Origin: Gonapodya prolifera JEL478
Lineage: Eukaryota > Monoblepharomycota > Monoblepharidomycetes > Monoblepharidales > Gonapodyaceae
Assembly: GCA_001574975.1 (NCBI GenBank)
Contig: KQ965741.1
Location: forward strand, 248,001-312,000
Direction: 5' to 3'
DNA: 64,000 nucleotides
The position numbers and the translations under genes were made by a program. Below are positions 48,511-59,333 of this stretch, piece after piece. A model generated the notes under the pieces. That model ran no database searches and was not told where the DNA came from. It was given only the letters and a program-made list of their open reading frames with translations. Within the stretch, counting starts at the first letter, position 1. Every line of letters begins with the position of its first letter.

Positions 48511-51213
48511 AGCACGTCGGCTGTGTTGTGATTTGCCGAGTGGTGTCATAATGAAATTGCACGGGTCAGGGACCGCAAGGGATTTTGGTACACCAATTTT
48601 CTCCACTCGGTGTTGCGGAGCCCTGGTCCACTCTCGCAAATTCTGTGGATTGCGTGGATGACTTCTGGCACTTGCTTGCGTTTCTTTGAATTCTAGCTTT
48701 CATATTAGAGTACTGGTCCTTCTATGAAAAAGGTTGGCGGGGCTTTCGGAGGGATTGACGTGAGACGCAAAACCTGATGAAGCGAAAGTTTAGCTCCAAT
48801 TTCACGCCATTTTCATTATCTTGGACAATATGGCGATGTATTTCTTCTGTATGCTTAAAGCCCCAGCGAAATCCCTCTCCCAGCAACTGATTGTTCACCA
48901 AAAATGTCTGACGGGACTGCTAAAGACGTTGACAAGTTCCTCGAGGACGCTTTGAAGGACCAAGACGATGAGTTCAATGGATTCACGTACACTCCTGAAG
49001 AGGAGCAGGAAGTTGTAAGTCTTATGACCTGAGCTTTTACTTTTAGGTGACATTATTCATTCGTACGTTGTTGCAGATCAAGAAGCTTGATGTAAGTTGT
49101 GGATCGATAGCGAAATAAAGATTCTGCGAGCTGAATTTGGACTACCTGGATCAGTGGAAGCTCATGCCTGCGATTCTGTTTTCTACCTTCATGTGAGTTG
49201 TTTGTCATCCGGTGATAACAACTGGGAGATTGGGTAACTACGCCCCATACCAGTCTTAACAAAGATCGGAGCAACCTTTCTAACGCCATCGCAGGTGGTC
49301 TCCCTGCAGATTTGGGCTTCGACCTATCAGTCATCAACAACAGTGTGACGGTAAGTCTTTGCTGGGGACCTCCTTGTTGGTAGCTGGGACTGTAACACCT
49401 CAATCACTCGATTTTTAGATGCACGGAGCAGTTTTTGCCGCCTTCACGATCACCGGGTCGATTGCGGCCAAGCGTTTTGGGGCCCACCGCTGGATCGGCC
49501 TGCTGACATTCACATGTGAGTTCAAGATTTCGGCCCGAATGTCTGAGAGCGGAACTGTTTATCGCACTTTTTGCTTGAAAGGGGGTGTCCTCATCTGGGC
49601 ACACGTGTTTCTCACGGGAGCGAGCAACTTCTACGTCGTACGGTTCTTCCTTGCCGCTGCTCAAGGTGGCGTCATACCGGCAACACTCGTGTATCTCGGG
49701 AAGTTTTACAAGAAAAACGAGCTTGCAACGAGATTATCGTGGTTCTGGGGCGTGCAGTCGATCGCGTCTGCGATTTCCGGTCTAATGGCTTCTGGACTAC
49801 TCCAACTCAACGGCGTTGGAGGCCTTCAGTAAGTATATCGTTTCAGAAACAATGTTGACCGTGTACTCAAAAAGACTTGCTTGACTTGCAGAGGTTGGCG
49901 CTGGCTGTTCCTCGTCGACGGTATCATTACTGATCTATCTGCATTCTTCCTCCTGTGAGTGTGTCACTGTTGTGCGGCTTGATCTTCAATACCCAACGTT
50001 CCTCGCACTGCTAGGTTCTGGCTCCCGAAAGACGTTTTCTCCACAAAAGGATTGCTTCGTGGACCGAACGGGTGGTTCACGCCCAACCAAGAGCAGATCG
50101 CCTATGTTCGTACTGTTCGAGACGACCCTCTGAAGAAGAACTACGAGCAGCGTGTCAAGCCTTCGGACGTCTGGGAAGCGCTCACAGACTTCCGGCTCTG
50201 GGGACATCTTCTCATGGCATTCGTCGGACTTATGCCACTCACACCCTTCCGAACGTACTTACCACTGGTCATTCGCAACTATGGCTTCAACGTGTACGCC
50301 TCGACTGCGCTCACTGCCCCGGTCAACATGCTCAGTGAGTATGAAACGTCTCACGCTCGCAGGGACGAACTTACTGACCAGATCACCTTCGACAGCTTTC
50401 ATCACGATGGTCCTTCTAGTCCGCAATGCCGATCGTGTTGGCTATCGTGGCGTACACGGGGCGTTTGCGTACGCCTGGTACCTTGCGGGCTGGTTGCTCT
50501 TGGTGCTCCTCCCAGAGACCACTGACAAGACATGGAGGTACGTCTAGACCAACGGGTGTAACGAACCCATGACCGATTTTCTCGCACTGTGCTACAACAG
50601 ATACATTGCACTCATGTTCCTCGGCGGGCACCCATTCCCACACGCCCTGAACGTTGCATGGAGTCAAGTAAACATGGCCCCGATCGGCAAACGCACAGTT
50701 GTAAATTTTTGCACTCGCAATGTTCTACTACAATTTCTCTGAACGAACGACGTTCTAGGCCTCTGGAATGATCATTGCAGCTGCAAACCTCTGCGCGATC
50801 CCAGGTGCTCAAATATATCGTGAGTTGCAATTGCATCCAGCTATTTGCGTTCGTGTTCGTTGATCTGTCCTCTGTAATCAGAACCGTGGGATCAACCTTA
50901 CTTCCGCGTCGGCAATCAAATTTGTGTGTCACTTTCCGCTACAGCGCTTGCCCTCTACATCGTTCAGGGCACCTACTACACTTGGACCAACGCTGCTCGG
51001 GAGAAGAAGTGGAATGCACTAACGCAAGAGCAGAAGGATGAGTATGAAAGGACGACGAAAGACAGGGGTAACAACAAGCTCAACTACCGCTTCGTCACAT
51101 AATCTGGGAGAGATGGAAGCTCGAGATCCGCCTAATGGTTCGATAGAACGCTAGAATGCCATACTTAGTAGTTGTCTGTAATACCACATGTTTATTTAAT
51201 TCATGTCGTTTCT
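48511..51213 (+). repeat. Segmental duplication, copy 1 (~2.7 kb)
   Basis: Direct repeat of 54090-56792, offset exactly 5,579 bp with no net indels. Exact identity begins at about 48527; the preceding 16 bases (AGCACGTCGGCTGTGT) differ at several positions from the copy-2 equivalent. Identity stops sharply after TTCATGTCGTTTCT at 51213. Promoter, all introns and 3' flank of the MFS gene are included. Confidence 0.95.
48904..51102 (+). CDS. MFS transporter, anion:cation symporter (Dal5/Tna1-like), copy 1
   Basis: Plasma-membrane proton symporter for small organic anions or vitamins (allantoate, nicotinate, biotin or pantothenate are typical substrates); the actual substrate is not predictable. 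ATG at 48904 (MSDGTAKDVDKFLEDALKD). Acidic N-tail, then LDYLDQWKLMPAILF leading into TM1; DRSNLSNAIAGGLPADLGFD is the family signature after TM1. Further: FAAFTITGSIAAKRFGAHRW, FFLAAAQGGVIPATLVYLGKF, LATRLSWFWGVQSIASAIS, GWRWLFLVDGIITDLSAFF, PFRTYLPLVIRNYGFN, GAFAYAWYLAGWLLLVLLPE, MIIAAANLCAIPGAQIYR and YTWTNAAREKKWNALTQEQ. TAA at 51102. Roughly ten or more exons, short introns. The second copy is at 54483-56681. Confidence 0.88.
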
Positions 51214-51640
51214 AATGGTACCATCTTTGAGCTCATGCAAGCCAAGCCCCTCACGCAGTGTGACCCAGGGGGTCATTATCGAATGCCCCACATAACCTTC
51301 GCGTCGTCCCAAAGAACGTCGGCCGGGATCGGTCCGTGTCCCAATGCACCCCCCAGTAAAATCCCCCCTCCACAACTCCACAGTCGATTTTCGTTACCCC
51401 AGAACTCTTACATTATTCTGCTCGCCACACACGCTGTTGCGATACTGTTTGGTGCACATCGAATCTCAATCTCGGAAGTCAAAACTTTCAACACCATGTC
51501 TAGCACCGACCACTGAACAGTGGTCGGATAACACGAATCTTTTCCCCTGCGTCCAGCTCCAACCACCAGTGTCAGTCAGTTCCAAAAATTAATGCAGACC
51601 ATCCAAAACTAGACCCTTCCACGTGATACTCTCCCAGTTC
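51181..51640 (-). pseudogene. Decayed fragment of the 3' end of the ERMP1-like peptidase gene
   Basis: Collinear with about 59282-59760, the last exon and 3' flank of the intact gene downstream. Matching blocks include AAGCCAAGC...GTGTGACCCAGGG versus AAGCCAAGC...TGTAACCCAGGG, CATCCCAAAGAACG-like sequence, TGTTGCGATACTGTTTGG versus TGTTGCGTTACTGTTTGG, and TTTCAACACCATGTC. The frame is broken in several places and only the C-terminal part is present. Homology runs through the end of the MFS-containing duplication at 51213, into its last ~30 bp (CACATGTTTATTTAAT versus CACATGTCTATTTAAT). Divergence is well beyond that between the two MFS copies, so this fragment is older than the duplication. 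Confidence 0.65.
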
Positions 51641-51693
51641 GACCGTTTCACTCTTCCCTGTTTTACTCTGATTACTGTCTCGACTCTGCATGG

Positions 51694-53129
51694 CTACAAG
51701 AAGACATGGTTTCCCGATCGTAACTTGTACCCGTTTGCAAAATCCGTCGCAGACATGTCCTTTTTATACTGTGGGCGGAGCACCCTCAATCCCAACCAGC
51801 CATCTGAGCACCGCGCAAGTACCATTTTGTGGGTCTTCTGATATATGATACTGCCTTCGACGAAAGAGTCAACAGCTGGTAGGCCTTGAAGACCATCAAG
51901 TTCGTTTGGATTGACGATATTGATGATTTGCACATCATGGCCATTGAAGGTTGTGAATGGCGGTTCCTTCAAGCGACAGCGGATGTTTGAACTTCACCCA
52001 CGCTCCGCCCCATTTCATTCAATTCATACCTGATGACCAAATGCTCTATACATGTTGAACACGTGATTTCTCGTCATTGTTGTCCAGTTGATTCGAGCCA
52101 ATGACTTTGTGACTTTCGGTGCTTTGGATGCACGAGATTCGTCCTGTATCAACGCAGCCAGCTATTTACCAACAGCTGTGAGTTCCATGTTTCATCGAGA
52201 AAAGAAACAGCTCTTAACTTATGCCCTTCCAAGTACCGAAGTGTCTCCACTAAATTGACCGCACCAAGATCGGCAAGTTGATCGCGGAGATCACAAAAGA
52301 ACGAACTTGCTGGAATCATCTGTGTACGGGACCACTAATTCGCTATTTGTATTCCCGCACGCGCAATCATAGTCAGCTCACAAGGCGCGATTGCCGTAAA
52401 ATGCGACCAGCATCCCACCGCGTTGGGTGCATTTCAATAATGGATACGCCAGTTTCGGTATCGCCATGCAAAAGCGCGTGTTGAATGGGAGCGGCTCCTC
52501 GGTACCTATTGTTCAGAAGGGTGTGAAAAGCCCGACAGTACCAAAAGCTTCCAAGCCAATATGCACTTGGGTAGTAGCGATGGATGGACATTGACAGCGC
52601 CATGCTGAAAGGAAGCAATCAGCTCTAGTGGCAGAAAATATCCAAAGGAAACCACGACAGCGAGATCAAATTGGCGGTTTCCATCACGTGAAATGGGAGA
52701 CTGTAAATTCAAGTAAGATAAAAGCATGAATTGGTCCAATTGACTGAAACGACAGACCGTCCATCCTTTGAGTGTTTTCGGTGGGGCAATATGAACCGGA
52801 ATCCCGGAAGACTTTGCAAACGACCGTACAGGATCTGGCCGTGTTGTGTCGAATGATATCCAAACGCTCGAATTCAGTAAAAAATACACACTTGTTACAT
52901 CCAAAGAGGGCGGTACGACAACCTCGAGCTCAGAAACGGTACTCTCTGCGTGATTTAAGGGGATGGGTTGCATCGCACATCCTCAAAACGCGAGGCACGA
53001 ACCGGCAGCAAGCTTTTGCAAGGATGGCAAAGAAAACTCATCGGAGCCCATGAAAAGGACGCTAAAGTGTCTTCGACATAGTGACGGTAATATCTTCAAT
53101 CCGCCGCGAATGGGGGATAGAACCCGCAT
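51694..53129 (-). CDS. FMT1: Mitochondrial methionyl-tRNA formyltransferase
   Basis: Formylates initiator Met-tRNA for mitochondrial translation using 10-formyl-THF. ATG at 53129 starts a basic targeting peptide (MRVLSPIRGGLKILPSLCRR), then the catalytic domain begins HFSVLFMGSDEFSLPSLQKL. An intron follows, then VVVPPSLDVTSVYF and FDLAVVVSFGYFLPLELIAS. Next is [26 protein letters not shown] with the catalytic Asn-His motif, joined across an intron, then TGVSIIEMHPTRWDAGRIL. The C-terminal tRNA-binding domain has PAVDSFVEGSIIYQK, LARCSDGWLGLRVL and MSATDFANGYKLRSG, ending TAG at 51694. It looks intact although it lies between two copies of a recent duplication. Confidence 0.88.
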
Positions 53130-54089
53130 CTACGTGGGCACAAAACTTGCTGTTATAGTTGGCAATGGTGAATGAAGGAGGAAAAGGGGAAATGAGTATG
53201 GTTGCTTCTTCGTTGTGTGCCTGTGGCCGGAATCACCCAACTATTGGAACCCCTCCCTATTCGACGGTAACCATTTGAGCGCATTTTGAGGATGCATTCT
53301 GAATTTATTGACAGAGAGGCGTTTCGGACTACAGGGAAGACACTGCAAAAATTGGGACTAAGTGTTTCGAGCAAGTACTCTTGGTGTTTTATAAAGTTTC
53401 AGACGCAACTACTACACTAGTACTAACTAAGAACAAGTCCGAACTACCGCCTTCCAAACGAACTGACCGTGAGCCTGTCAGCAACCATAACGAGTGTTAC
53501 GGCGGTACCCAGAGAACGCCACGAGGAGGCCGGCTCATATCGTTCTCCAAAAAGGGGATGAGGTTCCAAAAAGTGTCCGGAGCCCTCGTCAAGTACCAGT
53601 TCCACACCGTCCATGCGTATCCCTCCGCAACCTCGCCCTGACCATGTGTGGACAAAGCACCGCCTCTCGACACCGCTGATGTACAGCCGTACCAGTTTCA
53701 GACCGCAACACGCAATCCGCGACAGCTTGTGAATGCAACCACACGGTGAACACCAAGGGTTGGAGGCGCTCAGAGCGGACAGCCGCACACCGCCTCTCGG
53801 CACCGCTGATATACAACCAACGTGCCAGTTCCGGGAGCGACGCGCCACCCGTGACGGGGTAGTGTGAGGGCGCCATTTGCCCACGTGTGGCGCAGCACCC
53901 TCACTTTTCAGATTTGCGAGCTCAAGTTTTGTTGTATAGAGAAAATACGTACGAGAAAACATTCGCACCGTCCTGCACTGCACAGTTCATATGTGTGCAG
54001 GAGAACTTTTTAAAATTCTGTAGCTTGTCAGCTGTGTTGTGTTCTGCCGAATGGTGGACTCGTGTTTCCCTTCAGATTGATACTGGAGC
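53130..54089. other. Spacer before duplication copy 2
   Basis: No gene supported. A 179-codon minus-strand frame (53444-53983) lies over a repeated, GC-rich stretch and looks spurious. Near the right edge, 54017-54050 (GTCAGCTGTGTTGTG...TGCCGAATGGTG) is a diverged copy of the sequence at the start of the duplicated segment. Confidence 0.4.
53655..53830 (+). repeat. Short direct repeat (~45 bp, two copies)
   Basis: CACCGCCTCTCGACACCGCT at about 53658 recurs as CACCGCCTCTCGGCACCGCT at about 53787. Both are followed by GAT(G/A)TACA(G/A)CC and CCAGTT. Confidence 0.7.
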
Positions 54090-56792
54090 AGCACGTTAGC
54101 TATGCTGTGATTTGCCGAGTGGTGTCATAATGAAATTGCACGGGTCAGGGACCGCAAGGGATTTTGGTACACCAATTTTCTCCACTCGGTGTTGCGGAGC
54201 CCTGGTCCACTCTCGCAAATTCTGTGGATTGCGTGGATGACTTCTGGCACTTGCTTGCGTTTCTTTGAATTCTAGCTTTCATATTAGAGTACTGGTCCTT
54301 CTATGAAAAAGGTTGGCGGGGCTTTCGGAGGGATTGACGTGAGACGCAAAACCTGATGAAGCGAAAGTTTAGCTCCAATTTCACGCCATTTTCATTATCT
54401 TGGACAATATGGCGATGTATTTCTTCTGTATGCTTAAAGCCCCAGCGAAATCCCTCTCCCAGCAACTGATTGTTCACCAAAAATGTCTGACGGGACTGCT
54501 AAAGACGTTGACAAGTTCCTCGAGGACGCTTTGAAGGACCAAGACGATGAGTTCAATGGATTCACGTACACTCCTGAAGAGGAGCAGGAAGTTGTAAGTC
54601 TTATGACCTGAGCTTTTACTTTTAGGTGACATTATTCATTCGTACGTTGTTGCAGATCAAGAAGCTTGATGTAAGTTGTGGATCGATAGCGAAATAAAGA
54701 TTCTGCGAGCTGAATTTGGACTACCTGGATCAGTGGAAGCTCATGCCTGCGATTCTGTTTTCTACCTTCATGTGAGTTGTTTGTCATCCGGTGATAACAA
54801 CTGGGAGATTGGGTAACTACGCCCCATACCAGTCTTAACAAAGATCGGAGCAACCTTTCTAACGCCATCGCAGGTGGTCTCCCTGCAGATTTGGGCTTCG
54901 ACCTATCAGTCATCAACAACAGTGTGACGGTAAGTCTTTGCTGGGGACCTCCTTGTTGGTAGCTGGGACTGTAACACCTCAATCACTCGATTTTTAGATG
55001 CACGGAGCAGTTTTTGCCGCCTTCACGATCACCGGGTCGATTGCGGCCAAGCGTTTTGGGGCCCACCGCTGGATCGGCCTGCTGACATTCACATGTGAGT
55101 TCAAGATTTCGGCCCGAATGTCTGAGAGCGGAACTGTTTATCGCACTTTTTGCTTGAAAGGGGGTGTCCTCATCTGGGCACACGTGTTTCTCACGGGAGC
55201 GAGCAACTTCTACGTCGTACGGTTCTTCCTTGCCGCTGCTCAAGGTGGCGTCATACCGGCAACACTCGTGTATCTCGGGAAGTTTTACAAGAAAAACGAG
55301 CTTGCAACGAGATTATCGTGGTTCTGGGGCGTGCAGTCGATCGCGTCTGCGATTTCCGGTCTAATGGCTTCTGGACTACTCCAACTCAACGGCGTTGGAG
55401 GCCTTCAGTAAGTATATCGTTTCAGAAACAATGTTGACCGTGTACTCAAAAAGACTTGCTTGACTTGCAGAGGTTGGCGCTGGCTGTTCCTCGTCGACGG
55501 TATCATTACTGATCTATCTGCATTCTTCCTCCTGTGAGTGTGTCACTGTTGTGCGGCTTGATCTTCAATACCCAACGTTCCTCGCACTGCTAGGTTCTGG
55601 CTCCCGAAAGACGTTTTCTCCACAAAAGGATTGCTTCGTGGACCGAACGGGTGGTTCACGCCCAACCAAGAGCAGATCGCCTATGTTCGTACTGTTCGAG
55701 ACGACCCTCTGAAGAAGAACTACGAGCAGCGTGTCAAGCCTTCGGACGTCTGGGAAGCGCTCACAGACTTCCGGCTCTGGGGACATCTTCTCATGGCATT
55801 CGTCGGACTTATGCCACTCACACCCTTCCGAACGTACTTACCACTGGTCATTCGCAACTATGGCTTCAACGTGTACGCCTCGACTGCGCTCACTGCCCCG
55901 GTCAACATGCTCAGTGAGTATGAAACGTCTCACGCTCGCAGGGACGAACTTACTGACCAGATCACCTTCGACAGCTTTCATCACGATGGTCCTTCTAGTC
56001 CGCAATGCCGATCGTGTTGGCTATCGTGGCGTACACGGGGCGTTTGCGTACGCCTGGTACCTTGCGGGCTGGTTGCTCTTGGTGCTCCTCCCAGAGACCA
56101 CTGACAAGACATGGAGGTACGTCTAGACCAACGGGTGTAACGAACCCATGACCGATTTTCTCGCACTGTGCTACAACAGATACATTGCACTCATGTTCCT
56201 CGGCGGGCACCCATTCCCACACGCCCTGAACGTTGCATGGAGTCAAGTAAACATGGCCCCGATCGGCAAACGCACAGTTGTAAATTTTTGCACTCGCAAT
56301 GTTCTACTACAATTTCTCTGAACGAACGACGTTCTAGGCCTCTGGAATGATCATTGCAGCTGCAAACCTCTGCGCGATCCCAGGTGCTCAAATATATCGT
56401 GAGTTGCAATTGCATCCAGCTATTTGCGTTCGTGTTCGTTGATCTGTCCTCTGTAATCAGAACCGTGGGATCAACCTTACTTCCGCGTCGGCAATCAAAT
56501 TTGTGTGTCACTTTCCGCTACAGCGCTTGCCCTCTACATCGTTCAGGGCACCTACTACACTTGGACCAACGCTGCTCGGGAGAAGAAGTGGAATGCACTA
56601 ACGCAAGAGCAGAAGGATGAGTATGAAAGGACGACGAAAGACAGGGGTAACAACAAGCTCAACTACCGCTTCGTCACATAATCTGGGAGAGATGGAAGCT
56701 CGAGATCCGCCTAATGGTTCGATAGAACGCTAGAATGCCATACTTAGTAGTTGTCTGTAATACCACATGTTTATTTAATTCATGTCGTTTCT
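54090..56792 (+). repeat. Segmental duplication, copy 2 (~2.7 kb)
   Basis: Direct copy of 48511-51213. By eye I found no differences between about 54106 and 56792, introns included. The flank after 56792 is unrelated to the flank of copy 1. Confidence 0.95.
54483..56681 (+). CDS. MFS transporter, anion:cation symporter (Dal5/Tna1-like), copy 2
   Basis: Same exon structure and protein as the gene at 48904-51102, with no difference seen by eye. ATG at 54483, TAA at 56681. It carries its own complete copy of the upstream ~390 bp, so both copies should respond to the same regulation and raise dosage. Identity in introns points to a very recent event, gene conversion, or a false duplication in the assembly. 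Confidence 0.88.
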
Positions 56793-57406
56793 TATCACAT
56801 GCTCGGGCATCGCGGATTGATTGGAGTATGGACAGGGGAGATGCTGTGGGTGGAATGTGATTTCATTTTAGCCATTTCCGACTTGTCGTCTGACAGTCTC
56901 ACCCACGACGACTCTGTCAAAAACAATACAATGCAGATAATTACTGCATTATGTCCATCATATCTAAGGTGTGCCATTTTCGTGCATGCTATTGAGACCG
57001 TCAATAGATCAAACCAAGATGGTTCAGAACTGTGGCGTCAGACAGAAATGCACACGGGGTAGCCTCAGCAATACGGTACTTCAAGCAGTGATCGTTCTAA
57101 GGATTTTGATGCGTTATGGATGAGGTGATCCGCCAAAATCGTGCAAGAACGTGGGTCGCCGACATTGCAATCATTTCACAGCCACTCAAAAACTTGCAAG
57201 CCCGGTCGTTCTTTCGTCCAGGTACGATCAGCACTGAGCGCAGTGAGGCGGAGAGGGGTCAGTCGAGCAATGTGTACAGTAAACATCAATATATCATCAT
57301 GTCTGTGATATGCAATTCAATCTGCAACTATTGTTCACTGCAGTTCAAACCAAATCATTTTCACGTGACATTCACAGCTAATGAGGGCGAACTCACCAAT
57401 GTGGTA
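56793..57406. other. Intergenic
   Basis: About 600 bp after the duplication end. A 69-codon minus frame (56795-57004) and a plus frame at 57116-57424 have no recognisable features. Confidence 0.4.
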
Positions 57407-58007
57407 CTAATTTGTAATCTTTAATCTTTTCGCCACCCATTCGACGAGTTTGCCCACTGCTACGTGCATAAGAGCTCTAAACAATGTCTCCGCAACCACG
57501 CGACAACCATTCAAGACGGCGACACATCCCTCGTACGCAAATCGTTTCCAAGTACGATCGGCGCCAAGTGCCGAGACAAAGTCTTCCGCGCTTCTGTCCG
57601 TGATCGTTCCCGTGCTCTGTAACTGTTGGTGCCACGAAGCGACGTTCTGGGTAAGTTCCGTTAGTGTGAACTCGGAGGTATAGCTGTTTCCGGGAGCCGA
57701 GGAGTATTTTCGATATTTGTTCCCGTCAATCCTCCAGTTGTTCTGTTGGCAAAAGATGATCGTTGCGGTGTTGTTGGGGAAGTAGACTCGAATGGCCTTG
57801 CCCGTCGCGTCGAAGTCTATTTTCAGCTCTTGAGCCATCGAAGACCAGTAGGAGTGTGCTCTAGTGTGCTGGAAGACACTTGAGATCCCTCCAGGCAGGC
57901 ATACGCTGGGGAACTACCGACCTGAGGTAGTCCTCACAAGACGTGCCCTCGACGACAGTGGTTTGTTCCAGCAGCTGATATTCTGACTCCCACTTCGATA
58001 GAAGACA
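57407..58007 (-). CDS. Unknown protein, divergent paralogue A
   Basis: The final exon ends VGKLVEWVAKRLKITN at TAA 57407. Upstream, an intron (acceptor CACACTAG at about 57855) joins in phase to an exon 57922-58007 (CLLSKWESEYQLLEQTTVVEG). The join reads EDYLR-AHSYWSSMAQELKIDF. The core has KAIRVYFPNNTATIIFCQQN, RIDGNKYRKYSSAPG, then SEFTLTELTQNVASWHQQLQ and a C-terminal hydrophobic/amphipathic part (CVAVLNGCRVVAETLFRALM). The same intron position and similar layout are seen in the divergent gene at 58168. The first exon was not found; an ATG at 57838 would give a 143-aa protein. Family unknown. Confidence 0.5.
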
Positions 58008-58167
58008 CTGCAAGACGTGACGACCGAAGTGAAAACAGGAATGCAAAAAGGTGGGGTCGGCGGAAGGGAGGAGGGGCAGCTGCGGCTTAGTGCTCCTGAG
58101 CACGCAGGCTCCTCGAACAAAAGTGAACAAGAGTGAACACCAACAACAAGACAATTCTCGAAAAATC

Positions 58168-59108
58168 ATGTCCACTCAAGGTATGTGATGGAAGCATTCG
58201 ATGCGTACTGTCTCTCACAGGCTGGCATTCAGCTACTGCACTAGTCTCGGAGCTCTATTCGGCAAAACGAGTCCACATCCCTTCCCAATCGGTTGGCCAA
58301 GGCCATGACGGACTGCACCCGAACGCTCTCGACAACTCAGGAGGAGCCAGTGAGCCAGGGGAGTGCACTCACTTGCTAGGAGAGGTGAATGTCAGGAAAC
58401 ACGCATGGAACTATTTTGCGACGGTACAGACCCAAATAGTTCGTGAGTTTTCCATCGATGTTATTTTGCCGAGAGCTTAACAAATTTTTACAACGTTCTG
58501 TTTCGTTCATTACTGCTTCTGCCACAGAGAGAGCACACCTTGGAACTATCGCCACACTCTCAATCGAGACATCACCCCCTCGGATTATCCTGGAGTTTGA
58601 GGGTGCCAGCTACACAATCTACGTGCATTCAGACAACCTCGTATACAAGAAACGAAGAAAGTCGGACCATGACACCAATGGGGAGCTCTACGTCACAACG
58701 CTGACCGTTCCAGGTTTCGAAAGCACTCTGGTTAAATGGATTCAGACATATAAGGAATTCGCACGGCATGAGCATTTGAACGACCATAAATACCTTTTGA
58801 GTTTGGGGAACGACCTCAAAGCTGCTCTGAGCATGCAGGCAATCGGTTTCACCATCTTTGATTCTGCGAGGCGGTGGGCGGTGAGATTCCTTGGCCCAAA
58901 ACTGCTTGTTTATTTCGTGGCAACGATCATCGTCCGTCATTCCCGCCCCTGCGTTGATCATACCCTCCTCAACACTCAGTTCACGGACAGTGTCAAGAAG
59001 CAAATACCAGTGATGTTATCAGATGCTACGGGTGTTCCCGTCTCCCAAACGCCAGTTACTGATGTGGAGGGATTTTATGATTCAGCTGAAGACTTTGTTA
59101 TTATTTAG
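58168..59108 (+). CDS. Unknown protein, divergent paralogue B
   Basis: Three exons in phase: 58168-58180, 58221-58442 and 58528-59108; about 270 aa. It starts MSTQGWHSATALVSELYSAK; the exon 2/3 join reads IVQ-RAHLGTIATLSIETS. Then PRIILEFEGASYTIYVHSDN, VYKKRRKSDHDTNGELYVTT and ESTLVKWIQTYKEFARHEHL, followed by a possible membrane or amphipathic region (FLGPKLLVYFVATIIV) and an acidic end (TDVEGFYDSAEDFVII), TAG at 59108. Layout and the exon-3 start (AGAGCACAC on both strands) match the gene at 57407-58007, indicating an old inverted duplication. Family unknown. Confidence 0.6.
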
Positions 59109-59333
59109 TGTCACTTTGTTACGCGGAGCGACTGACTTAAATAATCAATATATTCATTATCTTTTGAGAGGCAAAAGCGGGTTGTGCCTTGGAAACGCGT
59201 CCGCCCCATTGCGACTTTTACAAGGCCCTCCCGTTGACAGTGCAGTTGGGGTAACAATTGGGACAACAGATCATAATTTTAATGTCACATGTCTATTTAA
59301 TACAAGATTTTTCTAGTTGTATCATCTATGAGT

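Noticed and set aside
53444-53983. 179-codon minus-strand frame
   Set aside because: It spans two copies of a short direct repeat and has no protein-like features; probably chance.
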